From assembly GCF_900142015.1 (NCBI RefSeq), contig NZ_FQZN01000006.1, positions 124,001-188,000 of the forward strand: a stretch of DNA of 64,000 bases. The letters are read 5' to 3'. Source of the DNA: Bacteroides stercorirosoris (GTDB lineage: Bacteria > Bacteroidota > Bacteroidia > Bacteroidales > Bacteroidaceae). The position numbers and the translations under genes were made by a program. Positions 35,077 through 43,030 of this stretch are shown one piece after another; within the stretch, counting starts at the first letter, position 1, and each line of letters opens with the position of its first letter. The notes below the pieces were generated by a model that did not search any database, had not been told where the DNA came from, and worked only from the letters and a program-made list of their open reading frames with translations.

Positions 35077-35940
35077 TTAAAGTTTATACAGGCTCTTCTT
35101 CGGATAATCCAGTTCCGGATTACCTTTGTAGCCTACTTTGCCACTACCGCTGGTGCGTACTTTCAAGAACTCGGTGGCGAAGCATTTGATGCTGCCCGAA
35201 CCGGCTACACTTGCATTTACGCGTTTGGCTTCGTAGCTTTCGGTAAAGAGGTCACCCGAACCGGCAACGCTGTAAGAAGCAGTCTGGGTGGTTCCGCTTA
35301 TGGTTGCCGAACCTGAACCGGCGATGCTTGCATTCGTATCTATGGCGGTTACACTGTTCAATACCATGTCGCCCGATCCTGCAACAGATATTTTCAGGTT
35401 ATTGCAAGTAATATTATCAGACTTGATGTCACCTGATCCTGCAACGGATACCTTCATGTCATTACATTTGATGTTGCTGCCCTTGATATCACCCGAACCG
35501 GCCACATTGATAGTCAGGTCATCATTGATCTGGAGCCCGTTCTTCAGGAAGATGTCTCCCGAACCGGCGACGGAAATACCATTCAGAGTTTCGGCAGATA
35601 CGCGTACTTCAAGTTTCTTATAAGAAACGTTGACATCTTTCTTGAAACCTATATATAATGTATTATCCTTAACTTTGATATCCAGCAAATCTACAATGTT
35701 ATCTGAAGTGTAAACCTCTACTTCGGGACGTCCTGACTTTTGGGTAAATATAACATCGGGACTTCCGGCTACACTAAGTTTTTTGAAATTGTCTACCTTG
35801 ATGTCTTTGGTTACATAGTTATTACTGGCTACTACTTTCTTACTGCCCCAGTTTCCTGAACTGTAGTTCTTGCTTTGCGAACATGCTGTTGTACTCATGA
35901 TTAGACAGATGCATGTGATAAGAGTTGCTAACTTTTTCAT
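35077..35940 (-). CDS. Head-GIN domain lipoprotein (DUF2807)
   Basis: 287 aa from ATG 35938-35940 (MKKLATLITC); an upstream in-frame start would only lengthen the signal peptide. The lipobox STTACSQ indicates a lipoprotein. The rest is a right-handed beta-solenoid of the putative auto-transporter adhesin/head-GIN family, built of short repeats. VAGSGD or a close variant occurs eight times (about residues 100-270), alternating with variable turns, and ends TSGSGKVGYKG. It has no catalytic motif. A role in the envelope or adhesion is inferred from the family. A single-gene transcription unit. Confidence 0.88.
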   Translation of the reverse strand: MKKLATLITCICLIMSTTACSQSKNYSSGNWGSKKVVASNNYVTKDIKVDNFKKLSVAGSPDVIFTQKSGRPEVEVYTSDNIVDLLDIKVKDNTLYIGFKKDVNVSYKKLEVRVSAETLNGISVAGSGDIFLKNGLQINDDLTINVAGSGDIKGSNIKCNDMKVSVAGSGDIKSDNITCNNLKISVAGSGDMVLNSVTAIDTNASIAGSGSATISGTTQTASYSVAGSGDLFTESYEAKRVNASVAGSGSIKCFATEFLKVRTSGSGKVGYKGNPELDYPKKSLYKL

Positions 35941-36147
35941 AACTTCTTTTGTTTTATGATTATTCATTAATATTATTCCTGTTTATATGTTAGACGTATG
36001 TTACTTAAAAAAAGTTGCACGCTGTTTCTTCTTTTTTCAGAAACTTTTTTTAATGACGTCCGGTTGCATATTTTAAGTCAATATGTGTGCCAAAAGTGTA
36101 AAATACTGATAATTAGCTCTTGCTCTTTTTCTGTAAGTGTTCATTTT

Positions 36148-36161
36148 CGGACACTTGTCCG
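36148..36161. promoter_or_regulatory. CGGACA/TGTCCG operator-like palindrome
   Basis: CGGACA-CT-TGTCCG is a perfect 6-bp dyad with a 2-nt centre in the divergent region between the DUF2807 and metallopeptidase genes. A further TGTCCG half-site occurs at about 36209-36214. It could bind a regulator. Nothing identifies which. Confidence 0.35.
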
Positions 36162-36241
36162 TTTTTGGGTACACAATCATTTGTATATTCGGGCGATATT
36201 TTGTTCATTTGTCCGTTTATTCATCGGGAGGTTTTATTGCT

Positions 36242-36940
36242 TTGGAAAATGTATTGGAAGATAAGGAACTGGGACGCCTGTTGATTCGGGTTAATGTCCG
36301 TGCGCGTCGTCTGACTTTTCGTACGCGGGAAGATGCTATTTACGTGACCGTTCCACCCGGAACCACGCTTACCGAGGTGAAAAATGCAATAGAAGAGTTA
36401 CGTCCCCGCTTGAGGGTGGCCCGGCAAAAATATACCCGGCCTCTGATTGATTTGAACTACCGGATTGATACGGAATTCTTCAAACTGAGCCTTGTGAGCG
36501 GACAGCGGGAGCGTTTCCTTTCGCGTTCCGAACTGGGCGAGATGCAAATCATCTGCCCGCCGGACGCCGACTTTACCGATCCTGCATTGCAAGCGTGGCT
36601 GCGCAAAGTCATAGAAGAAGCATTGCGGCGTAATGCAAAAATTATTCTTCCGCCCCGGTTGTATATGCTTTCACAGAAACATAATCTGCCTTATCAGTGT
36701 GTGAAAATCAATTCCAGTAACGGCCGTTGGGGCAGTTGTTCGGCACGCCGGAACATAAATCTTTCCTATTACCTCATGTTGCTTCCGAAGCATCTGATAG
36801 ACTATGTGCTGCTGCACGAACTGACTCATACCCGTGAGATGAATCATGGAGAACGTTTCTGGGCTCTTCTTGACGAACTGACGGAAGGTAAATCCCAGCT
36901 CTTGCGAAAAGAACTAAGGCAATATCGTACTGATTTCTAA
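36242..36940 (+). CDS. YgjP-like M48-type metallopeptidase
   Basis: Zinc metallopeptidase-like protein of the YgjP/DUF45 (WLM-related) family, about 232 aa. The metal site is HELTHTREMNHGERFW near the C-terminus: HExxH plus a third His in NHG. NSSNGRWGSCSARRNINLSY is the conserved segment before it. No ATG exists near the N-terminus. A GGGAGG sequence at 36226-36231 lies 10 nt before TTG 36242, so I propose a TTG start. A GTG at 36137 would add 35 hydrophobic residues without homology and run through the putative operator. Substrate unknown; neighbours give no clue. Confidence 0.82.
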   Translation: MENVLEDKELGRLLIRVNVRARRLTFRTREDAIYVTVPPGTTLTEVKNAIEELRPRLRVARQKYTRPLIDLNYRIDTEFFKLSLVSGQRERFLSRSELGEMQIICPPDADFTDPALQAWLRKVIEEALRRNAKIILPPRLYMLSQKHNLPYQCVKINSSNGRWGSCSARRNINLSYYLMLLPKHLIDYVLLHELTHTREMNHGERFWALLDELTEGKSQLLRKELRQYRTDF

Positions 36941-37146
36941 TGTCGGCCGGAACAAGCGTATCTTGTTTATTCTTTCTTTATTTATTCCCTATCTGCCATT
37001 TGCTATCTACTTTCTTGTCACTGTTTTCCGTGATTGTCTTTTCTTTTTGAGTTAATAAACGTGAACGTTATTGCTGTTTGATAACAAATGTTTAAATTTG
37101 AAAAATTAAACGGGATATAAGTCAATAGTTTAAATTATAAAATCAG

Positions 37147-38034
37147 ATGTTTATGAGAAAGATCGTACTCTTAGTGTTCTGTGTGGTATGCTCACTTGCA
37201 GGTTATAGCCAGAATTTTGATGAACCGAAAGGAAAGCCGACAGTGTTTATCGACTATTTTAAACGCTCCAACGATTCACCGTTTTCATGGGTTGAAGGGT
37301 TGCGTAATACGGTAATCGAAGGTATACAGAAGATGGAACGTGTAATTTTGATTGATGTGGATGCGCAGGACGCTTTGCGCATCGAGTCGCAACGCCGTTC
37401 ATCCGCTAATATTTCCTCGGGAGATGATAATGAAATGGACCGTCTTGCTGTGATGGAACAATTAGGTGCTCAGTTTATCGTGACCGGACAAGTATCTTCG
37501 ATGACCGCTGCCTATAAGACAAGAGATGGAAAAGGTTATTATGATGGTTCCGTTTCTTATACGCTTAAAGTGGTTAATGCAAAGAATGGTACGCTGATAG
37601 GTACGAAAACATTCCAGCATAGCGGCTTGACCGGAGGTACGGGAGCCAATAAGGAAGAAGCGATTGCCAATACCATCAAGAGTGCAGTGTACAGTATGCG
37701 TGACTTTGTGGACGAATACTTTAAAATGGAAGGAACTATTCTTGAAGTGAACAGTGAGAAGAAGGGTAAGGCAGAGGAAGTTTATATCAATCTCGGTTCT
37801 ATGAACGGTGTGAAGGAAGCCCAGAAATTTACGGTTTATGCCATACGTGAGGTTGCCGGACGCGAAGCCAAGAAAGAAATCGGACGTCTGACCGTGAAGG
37901 CTGTTGAAGGTGATGATATTTCTTTGTGCAAGGTTCAGAAGGGTGGCGAGGAAATTATGAAAGCTATCCGCGACGAGCAACCGATAAAGATTATTTCCCG
38001 CGAGCAGACGTTGATGGGCGGAATTTTCAACTAA
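37147..38034 (+). CDS. CsgG/LpoB-like exported protein
   Basis: 295 aa with a signal peptide (residues 1-22, ending GYSQ; ATG 37153 is an alternative start). KPTVFIDYF at about residue 30, VILIDVDAQDALRIE near 60, and LGAQFIVTGQVSSM near 107 match the nucleotide-fold core of the CsgG/HfaB and LpoB-like families, which assemble at the outer membrane. No lipobox Cys is visible, unlike CsgG. It heads a tightly spaced four-gene envelope operon (gaps 15 and 11 nt, then a 17-nt gap or short overlap). A role in envelope assembly or surface export is inferred. Confidence 0.7.
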   Translation: MFMRKIVLLVFCVVCSLAGYSQNFDEPKGKPTVFIDYFKRSNDSPFSWVEGLRNTVIEGIQKMERVILIDVDAQDALRIESQRRSSANISSGDDNEMDRLAVMEQLGAQFIVTGQVSSMTAAYKTRDGKGYYDGSVSYTLKVVNAKNGTLIGTKTFQHSGLTGGTGANKEEAIANTIKSAVYSMRDFVDEYFKMEGTILEVNSEKKGKAEEVYINLGSMNGVKEAQKFTVYAIREVAGREAKKEIGRLTVKAVEGDDISLCKVQKGGEEIMKAIRDEQPIKIISREQTLMGGIFN

Positions 38035-38049
38035 TCTAAAAATACAACT

Positions 38050-39315
38050 ATGATGAAGCATTGTTTTATGTTTCTTTTGGGGATATTTTTGTCCGCTGTG
38101 CTCTGTGGACAGAACTATTCCAGTGAAGTCGTTTTCCTGCAACAGCAGGGAAATACTTTGACGGTGCGCGCCTTGGGCATCAGTGAGAAGAAGAAGGAAG
38201 CGGCGAATATGGCATTGAAGTCTGCTTTCTATACCTTGTTCTATACAGGAGTGGAGGGTGTAAATAAAGGCAATCCGATGATTTCGACTACGAAACCCGA
38301 TTATGACCGCCGCTTCTTCGATGAGAATCGTTACTCGATATTCGTGAGAGACTATACCATTACGGAAGGGCCGGAGAAGCAAGACAAACAATATCGTTGC
38401 ACGGTGGAGATGACCATCTTGTTCGATGCTTTGCAGAAAGACTTGAACCGGAATAAAGTTCAGACTAATCTCGGAATGGCGGTGGGAACTCCCAATAGTC
38501 AGGTAAGTTTGCCTACAGTGGCGGTGGTTCCTTATACCAGGGAAAACGAAGACGTGCGGGTTGTGCTCGACCATAACCAGATGCTGAGTTATGCCGTAAG
38601 TAAAATGACCAGTGAATTCAGTTCACGTGGATATAAGACGAAAGACTTTCTCGCTCAACTGAAGCGTGCGAAACGAAACGATGTGCTGACAGCCGGTTCC
38701 CAGTCCGATGCCGTGACAAAGATGATACAGAACATGGGTGCGGACATCATTGTGACAGCCAAAGTAATGACTACCACCGACGCCAGACGCCAGAGTGAAG
38801 TGTCGCTGGAACTGACGGCAACCGAATTCCAGACTGCGGGTAACCTGGCAAGCGCTACTTTCCAGAGTGGTAAATTTGTCACTACAGATACCATCAAACT
38901 GACGGATTATGCTCTCAAAAAGGTGAAAGATGAATTCTTCACCAAATTGCAGGCTTCTTTCAATGACATTGTGAAGAACGGACGCGAGATGGCTATCCAG
39001 ATGGTTCTGGCAAAATCCGTTACCGACTGGGACTTCGACCAGCCGTTGCCCGATGGAAGTGCAAGTTTTAAACCGGTACTGGAAGACTGGTTGCAGACTC
39101 ATGCGCTGAATGGGGTTTACGATATGAGCCGTAGCAATGACAAGGTGATTGATATGTCTGTTCAAGTGCCTATTTGGGATGAAGGACAGGGACGTGCTTA
39201 TACCATTTCCCGCTTCAGTACCGAACTGAAGAACTTCCTTGATGAAAAATTAGGGGGAGAATATGTTGCCTCTGTAGTTACAATGGGGCAAGGGTTGACT
39301 GTAACCATCAAATAA
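38050..39315 (+). CDS. Exported protein of CsgG-like operon (DUF6175-like)
   Basis: 421 aa. A signal peptide (residues 1-21) ends AVLCGQ. VRALGISEKKKEAANMALK near 41-59 resembles the LPP20-type motif for repeated N-terminal helices. VAVVPYTRENEDVRVVL near residue 160 and GADIIVTAKVMTTTDARRQS near 229 resemble the CsgG-like fold again. It appears to be a distant relative of the preceding gene with an extra N-terminal domain. I think it belongs to the Bacteroidales DUF6175 group, but that is from memory of the pattern. No enzyme motif is seen. Confidence 0.65.
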   Translation: MMKHCFMFLLGIFLSAVLCGQNYSSEVVFLQQQGNTLTVRALGISEKKKEAANMALKSAFYTLFYTGVEGVNKGNPMISTTKPDYDRRFFDENRYSIFVRDYTITEGPEKQDKQYRCTVEMTILFDALQKDLNRNKVQTNLGMAVGTPNSQVSLPTVAVVPYTRENEDVRVVLDHNQMLSYAVSKMTSEFSSRGYKTKDFLAQLKRAKRNDVLTAGSQSDAVTKMIQNMGADIIVTAKVMTTTDARRQSEVSLELTATEFQTAGNLASATFQSGKFVTTDTIKLTDYALKKVKDEFFTKLQASFNDIVKNGREMAIQMVLAKSVTDWDFDQPLPDGSASFKPVLEDWLQTHALNGVYDMSRSNDKVIDMSVQVPIWDEGQGRAYTISRFSTELKNFLDEKLGGEYVASVVTMGQGLTVTIK

Positions 39316-39326
39316 ATCAGCACTGT

Positions 39327-40448
39327 ATGAAGAAGAATATAATTCTGTGGGCTTTATTGTTCGTTGTTTCGTTGGGAGCGGCGGCGCAAGAGACTATCCA
39401 TTTTGTAGCGGGTACGCCTGCACAGCAAGGATTGAGTCAGAAAACAATAGATGCGTTGAAACTGAAAGTGGAGCAAATCATTGCGCGCAATAATGCCGGA
39501 GCGGCTTCGGTGTACAATGCCTTTGTCATCCAGCCGGAACTGGTGCTTGGAGAAACAAAGAAAACAGAAGGATTGCTGCGTGATGTGACGTTGGTTACAG
39601 GTGAATTTTCGTTGACGGCGCGTAACAAATATGATGACAGCGTTTACGGAACGTCGGTGATAGAAGTGCAGGGTGATGCTACCGGAAGTAAAGAGGATGC
39701 CATTGCTTCACTCATTTCCAGCATTAAAGTGACAGACCCGGCCTTTGTCCGTTTCATTCGTACTACACGTAAACGTATTGCAGAATTTTACGACCAGAAT
39801 TGTTCCGTTATTCTGAAGAAAGCGCAAGCCTTGGTGGCAGCGGGCAGAATGGAAGAAGCGGCGGATTACTTGTCAGCTGTTCCTGCAACGGCACCTTGCT
39901 ATGATGAGGTAATTACCTTGCTTGAGAAGATAGGTAAAAATAAGCCGGAAGAAACTCCCGATGTTCCGGAAGTGGTTCCGCAAGAGCCTGCACCGGAAGT
40001 GCAGCCTGTGTCGGAAGAACCTGTGGCTGAGGCTGAACCTGAATCCGTAGTGCCACAGCCGGAAACTACTCCTCTGCCGGAGTGTAAGATTTCAGTATCT
40101 TGCAATGACCTCTCTTTTGAACTTGTGTCTTGCGAAGGTAATGAGACGGCTGAGTCCATCCGCATTTATGCCCGTTTCACCAACACAGGAGTGACGAACA
40201 ACAGTGCGACTATCCGCATGACTTCAGCCATCGATCCGAATGGTGCGACATTTACTAATTTTTCTCAGGTGGAGACAAATGGTTGTACGTCCTGGACTTA
40301 CGGCAATAAGATGCCGAAGGGAATAAAAATTGGAAAAGTGTTTGAAATCAAGGGTGTTAATTCGCCTTGTACTACTCTTTCGTATGTGGAAATTACGGTA
40401 GATAATTGTAAGGTGATTATTCACAATCTGCCCGTTGTGTGGAAATAA
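39327..40448 (+). CDS. Exported hypothetical protein with Pro/Glu linker
   Basis: 373 aa. The signal peptide (1-20) ends GAAAQ. An N-terminal domain (about 22-200) contains VTLVTGEFSLTARNKYDDS and a helical QALVAAGRMEEAADYLSAV segment. A 45-residue Pro/Glu/Val-rich linker (about 212-255) separates it from a C-terminal Ig-like beta-sandwich (CNDLSFELVSCEGN, then ARFTNTGVTNNSATIRMTS). The linker and Ig-like end suggest a protein reaching across the periplasm. Third gene of the operon; not recognised as a named family. Confidence 0.65.
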   Translation: MKKNIILWALLFVVSLGAAAQETIHFVAGTPAQQGLSQKTIDALKLKVEQIIARNNAGAASVYNAFVIQPELVLGETKKTEGLLRDVTLVTGEFSLTARNKYDDSVYGTSVIEVQGDATGSKEDAIASLISSIKVTDPAFVRFIRTTRKRIAEFYDQNCSVILKKAQALVAAGRMEEAADYLSAVPATAPCYDEVITLLEKIGKNKPEETPDVPEVVPQEPAPEVQPVSEEPVAEAEPESVVPQPETTPLPECKISVSCNDLSFELVSCEGNETAESIRIYARFTNTGVTNNSATIRMTSAIDPNGATFTNFSQVETNGCTSWTYGNKMPKGIKIGKVFEIKGVNSPCTTLSYVEITVDNCKVIIHNLPVVWK

Positions 40449-40465
40449 GGAAAGGAGAATCGCTT

Positions 40466-41410
40466 ATGAAGATAAAAAGAATAGGGCTGACGGTAGCCTT
40501 GCTTTTCTGTATGGGAACAGTTTCCTTGTTTGCTCAGGCATATAAGGTGATTGAGAAGAGTGACAAAAGGGCTCCTGCATGGTATGAGTCGGCAGAGTCC
40601 GGTTACATTGTAGCTTCTGCTGAGACGGCTTCTATGGAAGAGGCTCGCCAGCAATGTATGGAAAGCGTAAAGCGGCAGATTATCCAGGCCGTTGCGCAGA
40701 ATATCGAGTTTTCGGATTCTCACGTAGTGAAGCAAACTTCCGGTAACGGTGACCGTATCACGGAATTTGTGGATCAATATCTGGCGGAAGGTTCTACCCG
40801 TGCGGCTTCTTTGCCTTTTATCAAAGGTATTTCGCTTTCTAAAGTAGACGGTTCCTATTGGGAGAAACGCCGTGACAAGAAATCCGGTAAGATTACTTAT
40901 GTTTATGCCATACGCTATCCCTTTCCTGAGAGTGAACATAAGGCATTAGTACGTCAGTTTGAAGAGCAGGACCGTGCGATGGAAGATTTGGTAAAGGGTC
41001 TGGAAGAGCATATTTCCGATATATCTTCCGTGGAAGAGATAGATCAGTGCATTACTAAGATGCGTCCTGCTGTGGAGTATTTCTTTGATAAGACTCGTCG
41101 GGAATGGGCGGAAGGTGTAGTTCTGAATTACAAGAAACTGCCTGGATTTATCACTGCCGAAGGAAAAGAGAACGGAAAAGGTGCGTATGTGGTTTCCTTA
41201 TTTATAAAAGGAAAGAAGATTACGACAGCTGCCATGCCGAAACTGACGTCCAACTGCGCTTCCCAATTGAAAGCTGTGCCGCGTGGCGAAGATATTCTGA
41301 TAACTTATAGTAGTGAAGACTGTTTGGAAGATGAAGAAAACTTTGTGGAGCTGACATTCAGGATGCCGGGAAAATCATTGAAGCATAAGTTTTATTTTCA
41401 GGTGAAATAG
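40466..41410 (+). CDS. LPP20-like exported protein
   Basis: 314 aa from ATG 40466, chosen because AAGGAG lies at 40451-40456 and the signal peptide starts there (MKIKRIGLTVALLF, ending SLFAQ). The earlier in-frame GTG at 40439 lies inside the upstream gene. RAPAWYESAESGYIVASAET at about 26-45 followed by SMEEARQQCMESVKRQIIQA is the typical start of the LPP20 lipoprotein family (Pfam LPP20), although no lipid-anchor Cys is present. Last gene of the four-gene envelope operon. Confidence 0.72.
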   Translation: MKIKRIGLTVALLFCMGTVSLFAQAYKVIEKSDKRAPAWYESAESGYIVASAETASMEEARQQCMESVKRQIIQAVAQNIEFSDSHVVKQTSGNGDRITEFVDQYLAEGSTRAASLPFIKGISLSKVDGSYWEKRRDKKSGKITYVYAIRYPFPESEHKALVRQFEEQDRAMEDLVKGLEEHISDISSVEEIDQCITKMRPAVEYFFDKTRREWAEGVVLNYKKLPGFITAEGKENGKGAYVVSLFIKGKKITTAAMPKLTSNCASQLKAVPRGEDILITYSSEDCLEDEENFVELTFRMPGKSLKHKFYFQVK

Positions 41411-41450
41411 TGGCATTGATTGTTTCATTGCTTTTTGAGCGGTTATGATG

Positions 41451-41541
41451 CACCACAGATTACACAGATTTACACAGATTAGGAAAGATGTCTCTGATTA
41501 TTAATAAACTAAATCTGTGCTAATCTGTGTAATCTGTGGTG
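41451..41541. repeat. Coreless A-family inverted repeat (copy A1)
   Basis: Left arm 41451-41480 and right arm 41511-41541 are about 90% complementary. Each arm is three degenerate copies of a 10-11 nt ACACAGATT-type unit, and the outer ends are CACCACAGATT and AATCTGTGGTG. The spacer is about 30 nt. The element starts 40 nt after the stop of the LPP20-like gene and 42 nt before the end of the convergent gene. It resembles the terminal repeats of the GxxExxY element at 57731-58219. Confidence 0.85.
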
Positions 41542-41582
41542 AAATAATTCATTTCTGTACCGTTTTGAATCAACCGCCTGTC

Positions 41583-41981
41583 TTATTTTTGAGACAGTTG
41601 TTTCACCTCGCCATTTTCTTTTTCAAACCGATAATTACCACCTTTCTCGCTCAGTTCGAATAAAGAGAGTTGTTCCGTTGCATTATCCACAATCAGCAAT
41701 GCGCTCTGTTCCGCAAAACGCTTTACATCCATACTGAACGGCTCTTCTGTGATTTTTTTATTTACCAGTACACTGTCGTTTATCAGGATCGATAGGGAGT
41801 CTCCGGTAAATCCTTTCGTTAACGTAATGGTATATGTCTCGATGAAGTTGCGGTCTTCGTCTTTTTGTTTTTGCAGGCGTAGGCTCATATAGATGAAGAT
41901 AACGACTATGAAGATAACTGCAAAAGCCAGGATGCCATTGCCTATCATAAACTGTTTGTTGGTATTCAAGTGGTGTGCCAT
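41583..41981 (-). CDS. Small single-pass membrane protein, hypothetical
   Basis: 132 aa. One membrane helix at about residues 13-33 (IGNGILAFAVIFIVVIFIYM) is followed by a basic turn and a mostly beta soluble domain (ETYTITLTKGFTGDSLSILI). I do not recognise a family. The topology suggests a short cytoplasmic N-terminus with a periplasmic C-terminal domain. The gene has its own -7 box and stands alone between the envelope operon and the 22-nt array. No enzyme motif is visible. Confidence 0.7.
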   Translation of the reverse strand: MAHHLNTNKQFMIGNGILAFAVIFIVVIFIYMSLRLQKQKDEDRNFIETYTITLTKGFTGDSLSILINDSVLVNKKITEEPFSMDVKRFAEQSALLIVDNATEQLSLFELSEKGGNYRFEKENGEVKQLSQK

Positions 41982-42005
41982 AAGGATAAAGTTTTAAGAA
42001 TGGTA

Positions 42006-42013
42006 CAAATGTA
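42006..42013 (-). promoter_or_regulatory. Bacteroides -7 box for the small membrane protein
   Basis: Reads TACATTTG on the minus strand, 24 nt before the ATG at 41981. Confidence 0.5.
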
Positions 42014-42111
42014 ATGAATAAACCCTATATTAGGTAATATTTTAAGAGTTTTGTATCTGATGAATGCACTCATCATTGGGCAAATGTGTAATTACTATCC
42101 TATCTACAGAT

Positions 42112-42208
42112 AGCTACAAGGCCTTTTTGCTAGGGCTACACCTTTTGGTTGGAATGGCTACACCCTTTCCGATAAAAGGTGTAGCCCTTTTAGGGAAAGG
42201 GTGTAGCC
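42112..42208. repeat. 22-nt-period array of GGCTACACC boxes in both orientations (locus 3)
   Basis: GGCTACACC starts at 42134 and 42156, and its reverse complement GGTGTAGCC at 42178 and 42200. A degenerate box (AGCTACAAG) starts at 42112. All five starts fall on one 22-nt lattice although orientation flips in the middle. The outer flanks also match pairwise: unit 1 (CCTTTT) with unit 3 (AAAAGG), and unit 2 (CCCTTTCC) with unit 4 (GGAAAGGG). The array lies between two divergent promoters, upstream of the decayed regulator gene. Confidence 0.85.
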
Positions 42209-42307
42209 TTGGAGTGGATAATATTTCGCTTTAGAAATGGTGGTAATTATTTTATATGATTGAGTACTTTTTCCCTTGTTTTTGTATGTTATTAAACTAC
42301 ATATTCG

Positions 42308-42315
42308 TATCTTTG
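42308..42315 (+). promoter_or_regulatory. Bacteroides -7 box of the decayed regulator
   Basis: TATCTTTG, 33 nt before the ATG that opens the pseudogene. Its survival suggests recent decay. Confidence 0.5.
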
Positions 42316-42348
42316 GTTGTCAGGAATGAGAACTCTGTTCTGAATGCT

Positions 42349-42962
42349 ATGAATAAACAGTCTTTTTGCTGATAAGATATGAAGAACAAAAGATGCATCT
42401 GAAATTTTTGATAGGGTAGAGAAGTATATGGAAACATGTCCTGATAGTGCATTATTGCTTTTAAATCAAATACCACAATCGGAAAAACTTCAAGGAAAGG
42501 AATGTGCTGATTATGCTTTACTATTGACTCAGGCACGTGATAAAAACTGTTTGGATAGTTTACAATCTGATTCTTTAATAAAGCTGGCGGTAGATTATTA
42601 TCAGGATAGTGATGATAAGGTAAGAGGGGGGAAGGTTTTATTCTATTATGGTAAAGTAATTGCTTTACAAGGAGATAATGAAAGGCCATGCAAGCCTATT
42701 TAGAAGCACAAGAAAGGCTGGAAGGTACAAAAGAATATAAATTGCAGGCTTGGATACAAGAATATGTCGGACGAATAAATGATGATCAAGAAAGATATGA
42801 TATGGCATTGGATAACTATCAGAAGTTTATTTTTATAACAAAAAGAAGGTGAAATGTAATGAGCAGGATTATCGGGAGAGTTTACAGAAGTATATGAAAC
42901 AAAACAAGGAAATTATTGCTGCCAATGAGCAATTAATTAGCCAGTATATTAGTCAAATTTAA
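42349..42962 (+). pseudogene. Decayed TPR-type membrane regulator
   Basis: Fragments of one Bacteroidales TPR regulator are spread over three frames. After ATG 42349 the frame stops at once (MNKQSFC then TGA). A second frame from 42392 reads ASEIFDRVEKYMETCPDSA and continues to 42703. A frameshift near 42680 moves the homology to a frame starting MQAYLEAQERLEGTKEYKLQ (to 42854). A third frame gives a short late segment (KYMKQNKEIIAANEQLISQY) ending at TAA 42962. Most of the middle, the membrane helix and the C-terminal DNA-binding part are missing. Promoter and terminator remain. It probably once regulated the following kelch gene. Confidence 0.75.
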
Positions 42963-42975
42963 TTGCTTGATTATT

Positions 42976-43007
42976 GGGAGAAAGAATGTTTCTCTTTTCT
43001 CCCTTTT
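42976..43007 (+). terminator. Terminator behind the pseudogene
   Basis: GGGAGAAA (42976-42983) pairs with TTTCTCCC (42996-43003) and is followed by TTTT. It sits 13 nt after the last stop of the decayed regulator. Confidence 0.6.
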
Positions 43008-43030
43008 AATTTAATGTTAAATATTTATAT

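Noticed and set aside
37030..37146. AATAAACGTGAACGTTATT near-palindrome as operator of the envelope operon
   Set aside because: It is imperfect, single, and too far from a recognisable promoter to support a claim.
42297..42689. 130-codon minus-strand open frame
   Set aside because: The opposite strand carries recognisable fragments of a TPR regulator with promoter and terminator in the right places.
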